This document shows, piece by piece, positions 27,266 to 38,633 of a stretch of 64,000 nt of DNA. Position 1 is the first letter of the stretch. Each line of letters begins with the position of its first letter. Under the pieces are notes generated by a model. The model did no database searches and had not been told where the DNA came from. It saw nothing but the letters and a program-made list of their open reading frames with translations. The DNA is from Akkermansia muciniphila (GTDB lineage: Bacteria > Pseudomonadota > Gammaproteobacteria > Burkholderiales > Burkholderiaceae_C). The position numbers and the translations under genes were made by a program. The stretch spans positions 124,001-188,000 of the forward strand of contig CALQKH020000001.1 in assembly GCA_943331105.2 (NCBI GenBank), written 5' to 3'.

Positions 27266-30200
27266 GTGCGTCTCAATTCCATCAAGCTCTCGGGCTTCAA
27301 ATCGTTTGCCGAACCCACCAACTTTTTGCTGCCCGGGCAGCTGGTCGGTGTGGTGGGTCCCAACGGTTGTGGCAAGTCCAACATCATGGACGCCGTGCGC
27401 TGGGTGCTGGGCGAGTCCAAGGCATCTGAGTTGCGTGGCGAGTCCATGCAGGACGTCATCTTTAATGGCACCACCACCCGTAAACCTGCCAGTCGGGCCA
27501 GCGTGGAGCTGGTGTTTGACAACGCCGACCACCGCGCAGGGGGCCAGTGGGGTCAGTTTGCCGAAATTGCCGTCAAGCGCGTTCTGACTCGGGACGGCAA
27601 CAGCAGTTATTACATCAACAACCAGCCGGTGCGCCGACGTGACGTGCAAGACGTGTTTTTGGGCACGGGACTGGGCCCACGCGCCTACGCCATCATCGGG
27701 CAGGGCACCATCAGCCGCATCATCGAGTCGCGCCCCGAAGAGCTGCGCCTGTTCCTCGAAGAGGCTGCTGGCGTCTCCAAATACAAAGAGCGTCGCCGAG
27801 AGACCGAGAACCGGCTGTCCGACACCCGTGAGAACCTGACCCGGGTCGATGACATCTTGCGCGAGCTGAACGCCAACCTCGAAAAGCTCGAAAAGCAGGC
27901 TGAAGTGGCCCGTCGATACAACACTTTGCAGGCCGACAGCACGCTCAAACAGCAGCAGCTCTGGTTCTTAAAGCGCCGTGACGCAGAAGGCGATCAAGGC
28001 CGCATGAAGTCCGACGTGGACCAGGCCGTGAATGCGCTCGAATCCCGCATGGCAGACCTGAGGCACGTCGAGGCCGATCTGGAGACCATCCGCCAGGCGC
28101 ATTACGCTGCAGGTGACCAGGTCAACCAGGCCCAGGGGGCTTTGTATGAAGCCAGCGCTGAAGTGGGCCGTTTGGAAGCCGAAATCCGCTTTGTGGTGGA
28201 AGGGCGCCAACGCGCCGAGCAGCGTTTGCAGCAGTTGATCGAGCAAACCGCCCAATGGGGTACCCGCAGCCAAGACGCCCAAGCTGAGCTGGAGACTTTG
28301 TCTGAACAAATAGCCATGGCCGAAGACCAGAGCATGACTTTGGCCGCCCAGGTGGAAGACCAGGCCATGACGCTGCCTGATCTGGAAGAGGCCCTTCGCA
28401 AAGCCCAAAACGATGCCACTGCCCAACGCGCCTCAGTTGTGCAGGTGCAGCAGCAAATTGGCGTCTTGGCAGCGGACCAGCGCCATGTCGAAGAGCAATC
28501 GCGCCAGCTGGACACCCGCCGCGAGCGCTTGCTGAGCGACCGCAACGCCCTGACTGCGCCCGACGAAGCGCGACTGAGCCACTTGCAAGAACAACTGACC
28601 GAGGCCGAAACCTTGTCCGCCGAATCCGAAGCTCGGCTGCAGGACCTGCAAAGCCAAGTGCCCGTGTTGGACGAGGACCGCCGCACTCGCCAAACCGCCG
28701 TAAACCAAGAGTCGTCCAAACTGGCCGACCTGAGCGCCCGTATTGAGGCACTCAAGGCCTTGCAAGAAAAAGTGCGCACCGACGGCAAGCTCAAACCCTG
28801 GCTGGCCAAGCACGGCATGGAGGGACTTGAAGGTCTTTGGAGCCGCATCCACATTGAGCCAGGCTGGGAAAACGCCCTTGAATCGGCCCTGCGCGAACGC
28901 TTGTCTGCCTTGGAAGTTTCGCGCCTGGACATGGTGCGCGCTTTTGCGAATGATGCACCGCCCGCCAAATTGAGCTTTTTCAGTCCGCCATTAGCCGCCA
29001 AAGCCGAGCCGCGCACGGGCATTCCGGCAGGCTGCAAGCCCCTGGCTGAGCTGTTGCGCGTCAGTGATGCCGGATTGTTGGCGCTGCTGAGCGATTGGCT
29101 GCAAGGCTGCTACACCGCTCCGAGCATCGAAGACGCGCTGGCTTGGCGCAGCCAGCTCCAAGCCGGTGAAAACCTGTTCGTGCAGGCAGGTCATGCGGTG
29201 GACCTCAACAGCGTGGTGTTTTACGCCCAAGACTCCGAGCAAGCGGGTCTTTTGGGCCGTGCCCAAGAGATCGAGAACCTGGAAAAGCAACAGCGCGCCC
29301 AGACGCTGATCGCTGAAGAAAGCCGCAGTGCATTGGTTCGGGCCGAGGCGGCTTATGCCGAGGCCTCGCAACATTTGATCGCTGTGCGCCGCGAAGCCAG
29401 CGAAAGTCAGTCGCGCACACACGAGTTGCAGGTCGAGACCCTGCGCTTGTCGCAGCTGGTCGATCAAAGCCGCGCCCGCAGCGAACAAATCAGCAATGAT
29501 CTGGCCGAAGTCGAGGCCTTGTTGGACGAGTTGCAAGAGCGCCGAGTGACCGCAGAAGCCCGCTTTGAGGAGCTGGACATGCAGCTGGCCGATACGCAAG
29601 AGCGCCATGCCCAGCTGGACGAGCGCGTCATCGAGGCCGAGCGCAAGCTCGCCGAATGCCGCGAACAGCAGCGCAGTCTTGAGCGCAGTGCACAAGAGGC
29701 TCAGTTCTCGCAACGCAGCTTGGACGCCCGTCGTGCCGAACTTCACCGCACCATTGAGACCGCGCAGCAGCAAGTGGCCAGCATCGAAGCCGAAATTCAG
29801 CGCGCCCGGGACGAGCTCAGCCGCCTGACCGATGCTGCAGCCCAAGCCGGTTTGCAAAATGTCCTGGCGCTCAAGCTCGAGCGAGAGCAAGCCCTGGGCG
29901 CCTGCCGCAGTGCCTACGACGACTTGACCGCCAAACTGCGTGCCAGTGACGAGCGCCGCGTGAGTTTCGAGCGGGAACTTGACCCACTGCGCCAACGCAT
30001 CACCGATTTGCAGCTCAAAGAGCAAGCAGCCCGCCTGGGCCTGGAGCAATACACCCAGCTGCTGGTCGATGCACAAGCCGACTTGGAGGCCGTGGCCGTT
30101 TCGATTGAAGCGGGTCAGGTGCGCGTGACGGGCTTGCAAGGCGAGATCGATCGCATTCAGCGCGAAATCTCCGCGCTTGGCCCGGTTAATCTGGCCGCGC

Positions 30201-30793
30201 TGGAAGAGCTGACCACTTCGCGCGAGCGAAAAGTCTTCTTGGATTCACAGTGCGCCGACTTGACGGATGCCATGACCACGCTGGAAGACGCGATCAAGAA
30301 AATTGATGCCGAAACCCGCGACTTGTTGGGCGGTACTTTCAAGATCGTCAACGAGCACTTCAGTCGAATGTTCCCCGAATTGTTTGGGGGCGGCAATGCG
30401 CGTTTGGTGATGACCGGCGACGAAATTTTGGATGCCGGTGTTCAGGTGCTGGCGCAGCCACCGGGCAAGAAAAACCAAACCATCCATTTGCTGTCGGGCG
30501 GCGAAAAAGCCCTGACGGCCATCGCCTTGGTGTTTGCTATTTTTCAGCTCAACCCTGCACCGTTTTGCTTGCTCGACGAAGTGGACGCGCCGCTTGACGA
30601 CGCCAACACAGAACGCTATGCCAAATTGGTCAAGGGCATGGGCAAAGAAACCCAGTTCCTGTTCATCAGCCACAACAAGATCGCCATGGAGATGGCCGAG
30701 CAGTTGATTGGTGTGACCATGCAGGAGCAGGGCGTTTCACGCATCGTGGCCGTGGACATGGAGTCTGCGGTCTCAATGGCCGATGTGGCCTGA
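27266..30793 (+). CDS. smc: Chromosome partition protein SMC
   Basis: A 1175-residue SMC ATPase that organises and segregates the chromosome with ScpA/ScpB. The N-terminal head has Walker A VVGPNGCGKSN, and FLGTGLGPRAYAIIGQG is the family segment after it. Two long coiled coils flank a hinge around residues 500-650. The C-terminal head has signature HLLSGGEKALTAIALVFAIF and Walker B PFCLLDEVDAPLDD. The start is GTG at 27266, giving the standard MRLNSIKLSGFKSFAEPT opening. It is followed 7 bases later by a ZipA-like gene and then ligA, a common beta-proteobacterial trio. Confidence 0.97.
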   Translation: MRLNSIKLSGFKSFAEPTNFLLPGQLVGVVGPNGCGKSNIMDAVRWVLGESKASELRGESMQDVIFNGTTTRKPASRASVELVFDNADHRAGGQWGQFAEIAVKRVLTRDGNSSYYINNQPVRRRDVQDVFLGTGLGPRAYAIIGQGTISRIIESRPEELRLFLEEAAGVSKYKERRRETENRLSDTRENLTRVDDILRELNANLEKLEKQAEVARRYNTLQADSTLKQQQLWFLKRRDAEGDQGRMKSDVDQAVNALESRMADLRHVEADLETIRQAHYAAGDQVNQAQGALYEASAEVGRLEAEIRFVVEGRQRAEQRLQQLIEQTAQWGTRSQDAQAELETLSEQIAMAEDQSMTLAAQVEDQAMTLPDLEEALRKAQNDATAQRASVVQVQQQIGVLAADQRHVEEQSRQLDTRRERLLSDRNALTAPDEARLSHLQEQLTEAETLSAESEARLQDLQSQVPVLDEDRRTRQTAVNQESSKLADLSARIEALKALQEKVRTDGKLKPWLAKHGMEGLEGLWSRIHIEPGWENALESALRERLSALEVSRLDMVRAFANDAPPAKLSFFSPPLAAKAEPRTGIPAGCKPLAELLRVSDAGLLALLSDWLQGCYTAPSIEDALAWRSQLQAGENLFVQAGHAVDLNSVVFYAQDSEQAGLLGRAQEIENLEKQQRAQTLIAEESRSALVRAEAAYAEASQHLIAVRREASESQSRTHELQVETLRLSQLVDQSRARSEQISNDLAEVEALLDELQERRVTAEARFEELDMQLADTQERHAQLDERVIEAERKLAECREQQRSLERSAQEAQFSQRSLDARRAELHRTIETAQQQVASIEAEIQRARDELSRLTDAAAQAGLQNVLALKLEREQALGACRSAYDDLTAKLRASDERRVSFERELDPLRQRITDLQLKEQAARLGLEQYTQLLVDAQADLEAVAVSIEAGQVRVTGLQGEIDRIQREISALGPVNLAALEELTTSRERKVFLDSQCADLTDAMTTLEDAIKKIDAETRDLLGGTFKIVNEHFSRMFPELFGGGNARLVMTGDEILDAGVQVLAQPPGKKNQTIHLLSGGEKALTAIALVFAIFQLNPAPFCLLDEVDAPLDDANTERYAKLVKGMGKETQFLFISHNKIAMEMAEQLIGVTMQEQGVSRIVAVDMESAVSMADVA

Positions 30794-30800
30794 GGACCTT

Positions 30801-31868
30801 ATGTTGGAATCGATGAGTTCTTTGCAAATGAGTTTGGCGGCTATCGGTGCACTCACTGTGGGTGCCGTGGTTGTTTACAACTATTGGACGTCTCGCAAAA
30901 ACGAACCCCGCCAGGCTGATCCATTGCGCGAACCTTTGGGCAGCGACATGGAGCCCGTTCTCGATACCGAGGTGGTCATGAAACCAGCTGTGGGTCAAGA
31001 CCCTGTGCTGGACGATGGTTTTGGAAGTCTGCCTCTGCCTGAGCGCAAGACTGCTTTGGACGCGCTGATTGACGTGATGGCTTTGATCGAGGTGGATCAA
31101 GTGGTGTCGGGTGATGCGGCACTGGCGGCTTTGCCACTGACACGGCGAGTCGGCACCAAGTTGTTCACTGTTGAAGGGCTTTCACAAGAAACCGGGTTGT
31201 GGGACAGTTTGGCACCCTCTCGCCGGTATACGGCTTTTCAGGCAGGTGTTCAGTTGGCCAACCGCATGGGGGCTTTGAACAACATTGAATTTTCAGAGTT
31301 TGTGGTCAAGACTCAAGCCTTCGCCGACGCTGTGGGCGGTACGCCCAGTTTCAGTGACATGCTCGAAGAGGTGTCGCGTGCGCGTGAATTGGATCAGTTC
31401 GCCAGTGTGCACGATGCGCAGCTGAGCTTCACCCTGTGTGCCCGCAGTGCCGCCTGGAGTCCCGGCTACATCCAACAGCACGCTGGTCGGCTTGGATTTG
31501 TACCGGGTGTGATGCCCGGTCGCATGGTCTTGCCTGCTGCAGAACAAGGCATGCCTCCGGTATTGGTATTGACATTTGACAGCCAGGCGGCACTGGCCGA
31601 CGATCCCGCTTTGTCGGCCATTCGTTCATTTGCTCTGAGTCTCGATGTGCCTCAAACCGCCCGAGTAGACGAACCCTTCACCCGACTTCGTGAAGCCTCC
31701 CGCTTATTGGCCGAAGCCATGGACGGTGTGGTCACCGACGGTGAAGGTCAGATGCTGAACGCCGATGCACTGGACCAAATTGGCAACGATTTGCAGCAAC
31801 TGTATGACGCGCTCGATGCGCGTGAATTGTCGGCTGGATCACCTCAAGCCCGGCGTTTGTTCTCTTGA
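30801..31868 (+). CDS. zipA: ZipA-like cell division protein
   Basis: A 355-residue protein with a single N-terminal membrane segment (LQMSLAAIGALTVGAVVVYNYW) followed by a basic turn. A linker leads to a C-terminal globular domain of ~240 residues. In E. coli, ZipA anchors FtsZ to the membrane through such a C-terminal domain. Direct similarity by eye is modest. Support comes from the topology, the placement between smc and ligA, and late segments such as LVLTFDSQAALAD and FTRLREASRLLAEAMDGVVTDGEGQML that fit the ZipA C-domain ending. ATG 30801 with GAGGA upstream is preferred over an earlier in-frame start. The linker is far shorter than in E. coli. Confidence 0.8.
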   Translation: MLESMSSLQMSLAAIGALTVGAVVVYNYWTSRKNEPRQADPLREPLGSDMEPVLDTEVVMKPAVGQDPVLDDGFGSLPLPERKTALDALIDVMALIEVDQVVSGDAALAALPLTRRVGTKLFTVEGLSQETGLWDSLAPSRRYTAFQAGVQLANRMGALNNIEFSEFVVKTQAFADAVGGTPSFSDMLEEVSRARELDQFASVHDAQLSFTLCARSAAWSPGYIQQHAGRLGFVPGVMPGRMVLPAAEQGMPPVLVLTFDSQAALADDPALSAIRSFALSLDVPQTARVDEPFTRLREASRLLAEAMDGVVTDGEGQMLNADALDQIGNDLQQLYDALDARELSAGSPQARRLFS

Positions 31869-31878
31869 GCGGGTTTGA

Positions 31879-34023
<2,145 letters not shown>

Positions 34024-34027
34024 CGAC

Positions 34028-34567
34028 TCAATCGTCCTCAGCAGCGCTGATGTCCGGGAACAGCACGTCGGTAAATCCAAAGCGCGTGAAATCACGCACC
34101 CGCATCGGATAAAGCTTACCGATCAGGTGGTCACATTCGTGCTGAACCACGCGGGCATGAAAGCCGTCGACTGTGCGGTCAATGGGCGTGCCTTTGTCAT
34201 CGAATCCGGTGTACCGAATGCGCGCCCAGCGCGGCACGATGCCACGCAAGCCTGGCACCGACAGGCAGCCTTCCCAGTCGTCTTCTTCGACTGTGCCCAG
34301 CGGCGTGATCACCGGGTTGACAAGCACGGTGCGGGGCACCAACGGCCTGTCGGGGTAGCGCGGGTTCATGGCCGAACTGCCAAAAATCACCAGCTGCAAG
34401 TTGACCCCAATTTGTGGCGCGGCCAGGCCAGCGCCATTGACCGCCACCATGGTGTCGTGCATGTCGGCAAGCAGGGCTTGCAGCTCGGGAGTTCCAAATG
34501 TTCGCACTGGCTCGGCCACGCGAAGAAGTCGGGGGTCGCCCATTTTGAGGATGTCACGAATGCTCAT
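34028..34567 (-). CDS. def: Peptide deformylase
   Basis: A 179-residue Fe/Zn hydrolase removing the formyl group from nascent protein N-termini. All three motifs are present: [16 protein letters not shown] and the metal-binding HECDH of [15 protein letters not shown]. The ATG at 34567 gives [18 protein letters not shown], the standard opening; upstream in-frame residues back to 34723 come from the repeat-protein region and are not used. It lies 10 bases after a small repeat protein on the same strand and is not paired with fmt, so this may be a second, stand-alone deformylase. Confidence 0.94.
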   Translation of the reverse strand: MSIRDILKMGDPRLLRVAEPVRTFGTPELQALLADMHDTMVAVNGAGLAAPQIGVNLQLVIFGSSAMNPRYPDRPLVPRTVLVNPVITPLGTVEEDDWEGCLSVPGLRGIVPRWARIRYTGFDDKGTPIDRTVDGFHARVVQHECDHLIGKLYPMRVRDFTRFGFTDVLFPDISAAEDD

Positions 34568-34577
34568 CTTGGCAATT

Positions 34578-34973
34578 TCACATGAAGAAATAAAAGAACA
34601 CAATGATCTGCATGCGTCGCAGGCCATCGGCGCGGCCAATCTGGTGGCCTGAGCCGTCGTACAGTCGATCACCATCAATGCGACCCAAGGGCGTGCCCGA
34701 GGCACTGTAAAGCCGGTCTCCATCGATTCGCCCCATTGGGCTTCCCGAGGCGTTGTACACCCTGTTTGCGTCGATTCGTCCTAACTGACGCCCAGAGCTG
34801 TCATAGACGCGTTCACCGTCGACCCGCCCGATGTTTTGGCCCGAAGCGCTATAGAACCGTTCGGCATCCACCCGGCCCAATGCACGCCCGCTGCTGTCGT
34901 ACAAGCGCTGCGCAAAAGCAGAGGGCATCAACAATAAAACGATGAGTAAGGCGGCGATTGGGCTTTTTGACAT
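34578..34973 (-). CDS. Small secreted protein of six 16-residue repeats
   Basis: A 131-residue protein. A clear signal peptide (about residues 1-21, ending PSAFA) is followed by six back-to-back repeats of exactly 16 residues (residues 23-118). The pattern is R-x-Y-x-x-S-G-x-x-x-G-R-x-D-x-x, for example [17 protein letters not shown] short hydrophobic tail ([13 protein letters not shown]) ends the protein. Such Y-x-x-SG/GRxDG repeats should form short beta hairpins arranged in a closed or solenoid beta structure. They resemble what some databases call beta-flower proteins, but I cannot confirm that family. It is 10 bases upstream of def and 31 after the hydrolase gene. Function unknown. Confidence 0.85.
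   Translation of the reverse strand: MSKSPIAALLIVLLLMPSAFAQRLYDSSGRALGRVDAERFYSASGQNIGRVDGERVYDSSGRQLGRIDANRVYNASGSPMGRIDGDRLYSASGTPLGRIDGDRLYDGSGHQIGRADGLRRMQIIVFFYFFM
34620..34907 (-). repeat. Six tandem 48-bp coding repeats
   Basis: The DNA underlying the six 16-residue protein units. Conservation is strong at the protein level (Tyr, Ser-Gly, Gly-Arg, Asp columns). It is only partial at the nucleotide level, indicating old duplications held by selection rather than a recent expansion. Confidence 0.85.
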
Positions 34974-35004
34974 CAGAAAAATAATCTAAAAGCGACACAG
35001 TGCA

Positions 35005-36060
35005 TCAAGGCAGCTTGGCGCATACCGACGCTTGGGCTTGTTGCGCATTTGTCTTTGTGGTCAGAGGATTTTGCGCCAACCAAAGCCCAATGTCTTGCAT
35101 CACTTGACGGGTTTGCAATTGTCGCGTCAACAAATGCCAGCCTTCCGGGTAAATAGCAAAATCGAGCTTATCGCTGACTGAGCCTGCTGCGTTCAGGTGC
35201 TTCAGCCAATGGCATACCGGTGCTGGCGGGATGATGCGGTCGCGCAAGCCGTAAAGGACCAAACTGCGCTGCGGGGGCAGATCGCTCAAGTCTTGGGCCC
35301 GGCCCATGAGCGCCGTCACACCGGCCAAGCTGCTGACGCGGGTGGCTTTGATGAACAGCGGGTCGCGGCTGAGGTCACGCGAGACTTCAGGGTCATTGGT
35401 GGGGGTGATGCCCAGTGATTGCACGCCGCGGCCTGTGAACGTCATGTCAGGGGCCACAGCATTCATGAATTGCAAGCTCATGCGCTGGTACCAAGGCATG
35501 CTGTTGGCACCCCATACAGCAGGAGCCTTGAGCACCACTTGGTCAGCCACCAAACCGGGTGCTTCAGATGCAGCCACCCAGACCAAGGCACCGCCCATGC
35601 TCTCACCCACCACCGACAGGGGCAAATCTGGGTGCTGCAAGCGCAATTGGGCGGCTATATGCCGCAAATCGGCCAGTAGCGCAATGGTGCCCGGCCAAAT
35701 GCCGGGTTCCGGGTTTGCACCAAAGCCGCGCTGATCGTAGGCGTAAACAGTGGCACCCAGTTCTGTCCTTAAATGCTGCGCGAGAGATTCAAAAGCTTTG
35801 CTGTAATCGTTGAAGCCGTGAACGCCCAACACAATGTGTCGTGGCTGAGGGTTTTGCCAGACGCGTCCTGTCAGATTTTGGCCATTCTCCAATTCAAATT
35901 GCAGTGGCAAAGGCGCTGTGGCGCTTGTGGATAAAGAATGATCGCGCAGGGGCTGCGAAGTCACTTGGGCCGGACTGGGTGCGCAGGCAGACAAACCCAA
36001 CAGCGACAAGGCCATGAGCCAAGACCAGCCCGTGGACTTGAAAACCGCCAGAAAGCTCAA
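35005..36060 (-). CDS. Lipoprotein alpha/beta hydrolase (monoacylglycerol lipase-like)
   Basis: A 351-residue serine hydrolase with a lipoprotein signal: LMALSLLGLSACAPS, with lipobox LSAC and the cysteine at ~26. The fold starts with HIVLGVHGFNDYSKAF (oxyanion region) and YAYDQRGFG. The nucleophile elbow SVVGESMGGALVW gives Ser in G-E-S-M-G, the acid is probably in VLYGLRDRIIPP, and the histidine in YPEGWHLLTR. The order and the H-G-x-N-x-x-S/DQRGFG style match lysophospholipase/monoacylglycerol lipase (Hydrolase_4). It probably sits on the periplasmic or outer-membrane face; the substrate is unknown. It follows the aminotransferase gene by 17 bases. Confidence 0.86.
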   Translation of the reverse strand: MSFLAVFKSTGWSWLMALSLLGLSACAPSPAQVTSQPLRDHSLSTSATAPLPLQFELENGQNLTGRVWQNPQPRHIVLGVHGFNDYSKAFESLAQHLRTELGATVYAYDQRGFGANPEPGIWPGTIALLADLRHIAAQLRLQHPDLPLSVVGESMGGALVWVAASEAPGLVADQVVLKAPAVWGANSMPWYQRMSLQFMNAVAPDMTFTGRGVQSLGITPTNDPEVSRDLSRDPLFIKATRVSSLAGVTALMGRAQDLSDLPPQRSLVLYGLRDRIIPPAPVCHWLKHLNAAGSVSDKLDFAIYPEGWHLLTRQLQTRQVMQDIGLWLAQNPLTTKTNAQQAQASVCAKLP

Positions 36061-36077
36061 GGCCTGTATCCCATGTC

Positions 36078-37247
36078 TTACAGACCCTTGAGCTTGTCCA
36101 ACGCAGCCAGCAGGGTGTCATCCTGTTTGGCAAAGCAAAAGCGAATCACTTTCTGGTCAAACCCGTTGCCATAAAAAGCCGACAGTGGAATGGCGGCCAC
36201 ACCGATGTCGGTGGTCAGCCATTTGCAAAAATCAGCTTCGCTCAGGTTTTTCTCGGGTACTTTCAAATTCGAGATGTCCACACACTGAAAGTAAGTGCCT
36301 TCGCCCGGTAGCAATTTGAAGTGTGTTTTCACCAAGCCGGCGCGGAACAAATCGCGCTTGCGTTGGTAAAACGCGGGCAGTTCCAAATAAGGAGCAGGGT
36401 CGGCCATGAAACGCGCCAGCGCGTGCTGCATGGGCGTGTTGACGGTGAACACATTGAACTGGTGGACTTTTCGAAATTCGGCGGTGTAAGCCGCAGGCGC
36501 TGCCACGGTGCCCACCTTCCAACCCGTCACATGGTAGGTCTTGCCAAAGCTTGACACGATGAAAGCGCGAGCAGCCAAACCGTCGAAATGGGCAGCGCTC
36601 CAGTGCTGGTTGGGCGCATACACCATGTGCTCATAGACTTCGTCACTGATCAACACGATGTCGGTGGGGGCCAAGATTTCTTGCAAAGTCAGCATGTCTT
36701 GCTGTGACCAGATCATGCCGCTCGGGTTGTGTGGCGAATTGATCAAGATTGCCCGTGTGCGCTTGTTGATGGCCGCGCGGATTTTGTCAAAGTCAGGCCG
36801 AAAAGTGCCAGGGGTAAGGGGTACACGCACCACCACGCCGCCCGCCAACTCGATGTTGGGCACATAGCTGTCGTAGCAGGGTTCAAGAACGATGACCTCG
36901 TCCCCCGGGTGCACGATGGCCAGTACGATGGTCAAAATCGCTTGGGTAGCGCCTGCGGTGACCGTGATTTCACTCGCCGGGTCATAGTGTCTGCCATAAA
37001 GGGCTTGAATCTTGCGAGACACCGCCTCGCGCAAGGGGGCAACGCCGGTCATAGGTGGGTATTGGTTCAGGCCTTCACGCATGGCGTCAGTGACCAGCGC
37101 AGGAAGGCGTGGGTCACAGGGAAAGTCCGGGAAGCCTTGACCCAGATTGACCGCATTTTTTTCAGTGGCCAAGGCTGACATCACGGTAAAGATGGTGGTG
37201 CCCATATGGGGCGCTTTGGAGACAATGGCAGGCGTGCGTGCGTTCAT
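36078..37247 (-). CDS. Class I/II pyridoxal-phosphate aminotransferase (methionine/kynurenine aminotransferase-like)
   Basis: A protein of about 389 residues of fold-type I. Key segments: VNLGQGFPDFPCDP, ITVTAGATQAILTIVLAIV, AILINSPHNPSGMIW, VLISDEVYEHMVY and the PLP-lysine site IVSSFGKTYHVTGWKVG. This pattern is that of the YbdL/kynurenine aminotransferase group, which uses methionine or aromatic amino acids with 2-oxo acids. The exact substrate cannot be settled. The ATG at 37247 is preferred; one at 37277 would overlap the LysR gene by 23 bases. Adjacency to a CysB-like regulator is compatible with a methionine/sulfur role but does not prove it. Confidence 0.88.
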   Translation of the reverse strand: MNARTPAIVSKAPHMGTTIFTVMSALATEKNAVNLGQGFPDFPCDPRLPALVTDAMREGLNQYPPMTGVAPLREAVSRKIQALYGRHYDPASEITVTAGATQAILTIVLAIVHPGDEVIVLEPCYDSYVPNIELAGGVVVRVPLTPGTFRPDFDKIRAAINKRTRAILINSPHNPSGMIWSQQDMLTLQEILAPTDIVLISDEVYEHMVYAPNQHWSAAHFDGLAARAFIVSSFGKTYHVTGWKVGTVAAPAAYTAEFRKVHQFNVFTVNTPMQHALARFMADPAPYLELPAFYQRKRDLFRAGLVKTHFKLLPGEGTYFQCVDISNLKVPEKNLSEADFCKWLTTDIGVAAIPLSAFYGNGFDQKVIRFCFAKQDDTLLAALDKLKGL

Positions 37248-37254
37248 GGCAGTT

Positions 37255-38196
37255 TCAAAGTTCGTAATCGTTGACATGGCCGGTCATGGCCCGTGCGACC
37301 AAGGGGGCAGTCAGTCGGTCGCTGAGCATTTCGGCAAATTGGTAGACAAATTGGCGCAGGTATGCGCCCCTCTTAAAGGCCACACGGGCCACATTCATGC
37401 CCAGCAAAGCACCCAGCGGTCGAACCGCCAGGTCTTTGATCGGATCATCCTTGACGGCCATTTCAGCCACGATGCCAATGCCAAGGCCCAGTCGAACATA
37501 GGTCTTGATGACATCCGAGTCGATGGCCTCGAGGGCGATACGTGGGGTGATTTTTTTCGCAGCAAATGCTTGGTCAATTCTGCTGCGGCCTGTGAAAGAG
37601 GGGTGGTAAGTGATCAGGGGTTCGCTGGCGATGTCTTCCAGCGACAAATGGGTCTTGGCAGTGAGTGGGTGATCCAAAGGCAGGACCAGCACGTGTTGCC
37701 ATTCGTAGCAGGGCAGGGTAACCAAGTCCTCGTAGGCCGACAAGGATTCGGTGGCAATGCCAATTTCAGCGGTGTCGTCCAACAACATTTTGGCCACTTG
37801 ATCGGGCGCACCTTGGTGTAAGCTGATGTTGACTTGGGGGTATTTTTCGCGCAACTTGGCCACGGGTACCGGCAACACGTAACGCGCTTGAGTGTGGGTC
37901 GTTGCAATGGACAAAGTGCCACTGTCTTGGGTGCTGAATTGCTCGCCAATTTTTTTCAGGTTGTTGACCTCGCGCAGAATCAATTCAATGCTCTGCAGCA
38001 CATGTTGACCAGGTTCGGTGATGCGCTTGAGGCGTTTGCCATGTCGCGCAAAAATCTCAATGCCCAATTCATCTTCCAACTCAATGATGGCTTTGGACAC
38101 ACCCGGTTGCGAGGTATGCAGGGCTTTGGCGGTTTCCGTCAAATTCAGGTTGCGGCGGGCCGCTTCTTGGACAAAGCGAAATTGGTGCAGGTTCAT
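37255..38196 (-). CDS. cysB: LysR-family regulator of the CysB type
   Basis: A 313-residue transcription factor. The N-terminal winged helix (MNLHQFRFVQEAARRNLNLT ... TSQPGVSKAIIELEDELG) is close to CysB/Cbl. The effector domain contains IATTHTQARYVLPVPVAKL, the CysB-like inducer-binding TTHTQARY motif. CysB proteins activate sulfate assimilation in response to O-acetyl/N-acetylserine. The neighbouring sirohydrochlorin chelatase (siroheme for sulfite reductase) on the same strand fits a sulfur role. A short AT-rich spacer (38197-38231) separates the two genes and may hold its promoter. It could be Cbl rather than CysB. Confidence 0.9.
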   Translation of the reverse strand: MNLHQFRFVQEAARRNLNLTETAKALHTSQPGVSKAIIELEDELGIEIFARHGKRLKRITEPGQHVLQSIELILREVNNLKKIGEQFSTQDSGTLSIATTHTQARYVLPVPVAKLREKYPQVNISLHQGAPDQVAKMLLDDTAEIGIATESLSAYEDLVTLPCYEWQHVLVLPLDHPLTAKTHLSLEDIASEPLITYHPSFTGRSRIDQAFAAKKITPRIALEAIDSDVIKTYVRLGLGIGIVAEMAVKDDPIKDLAVRPLGALLGMNVARVAFKRGAYLRQFVYQFAEMLSDRLTAPLVARAMTGHVNDYEL

Positions 38197-38231
38197 GTGT
38201 GAATTGTTATATGCTTGACCTTAATTATGCT

Positions 38232-38633
38232 TTATTCGTCTATTGCCTTGTCCCCATGTCCTGCGGCAATGCGGGCCATGAGGGAGGTCATGGCTGGATG
38301 TTCGCCAATTGCAGGAAGCAATTCGAATCGCATTTGCGGGTAAGCCTCGGACAGACTCTGCACGATCCCGGGCAAGTCTTCGCGAGCATGCCGACCAACC
38401 CCCAAAAACATAGGCACGATGCGCACATGGGACAAACCCTGTTTCATCATCTGTTCAATGGTGCTCGGCAGATCCGGCTGGGTCAACTCCAAAAAAGCCA
38501 CGGCCACAGGCAAATTTGGCCACCTGTGGTTCATGCGCTCGGCCACGGCGTCAATGGGCAAACGCCATAACGGGTCACGCGATCCGTGTGCAAAAAGCAC
38601 CACACCCGTGCCTGAATTGAAGCTGGGGTTCAT
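38232..38633 (-). CDS. CbiX/SirB-type sirohydrochlorin chelatase
   Basis: A 133-residue short CbiX-like protein. It contains GVVLFAHGSRDPLWRLP (the H-G-S-R metal/catalytic motif), VAVAFLELTQPDLP, VRIVPMFLGVGRHAREDLP and a C-terminal His (AAGHGD). Small chelatases of this kind insert Fe2+ or Co2+ into sirohydrochlorin as dimers, giving siroheme or a cobalamin precursor. Next to a CysB-type regulator, iron insertion for sulfite reductase is the likelier job. The ATG at 38633 overlaps the lptG stop; the upstream in-frame residues are a shadow of lptG. Confidence 0.88.
   Translation of the reverse strand: MNPSFNSGTGVVLFAHGSRDPLWRLPIDAVAERMNHRWPNLPVAVAFLELTQPDLPSTIEQMMKQGLSHVRIVPMFLGVGRHAREDLPGIVQSLSEAYPQMRFELLPAIGEHPAMTSLMARIAAGHGDKAIDE

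Noticed and set aside
34620..34907. 48-bp tandem repeats considered as a CRISPR-like or minisatellite array
   Set aside because: Repeats are contiguous, in frame and conserved mainly at the protein level; there are no spacers and no cas genes.
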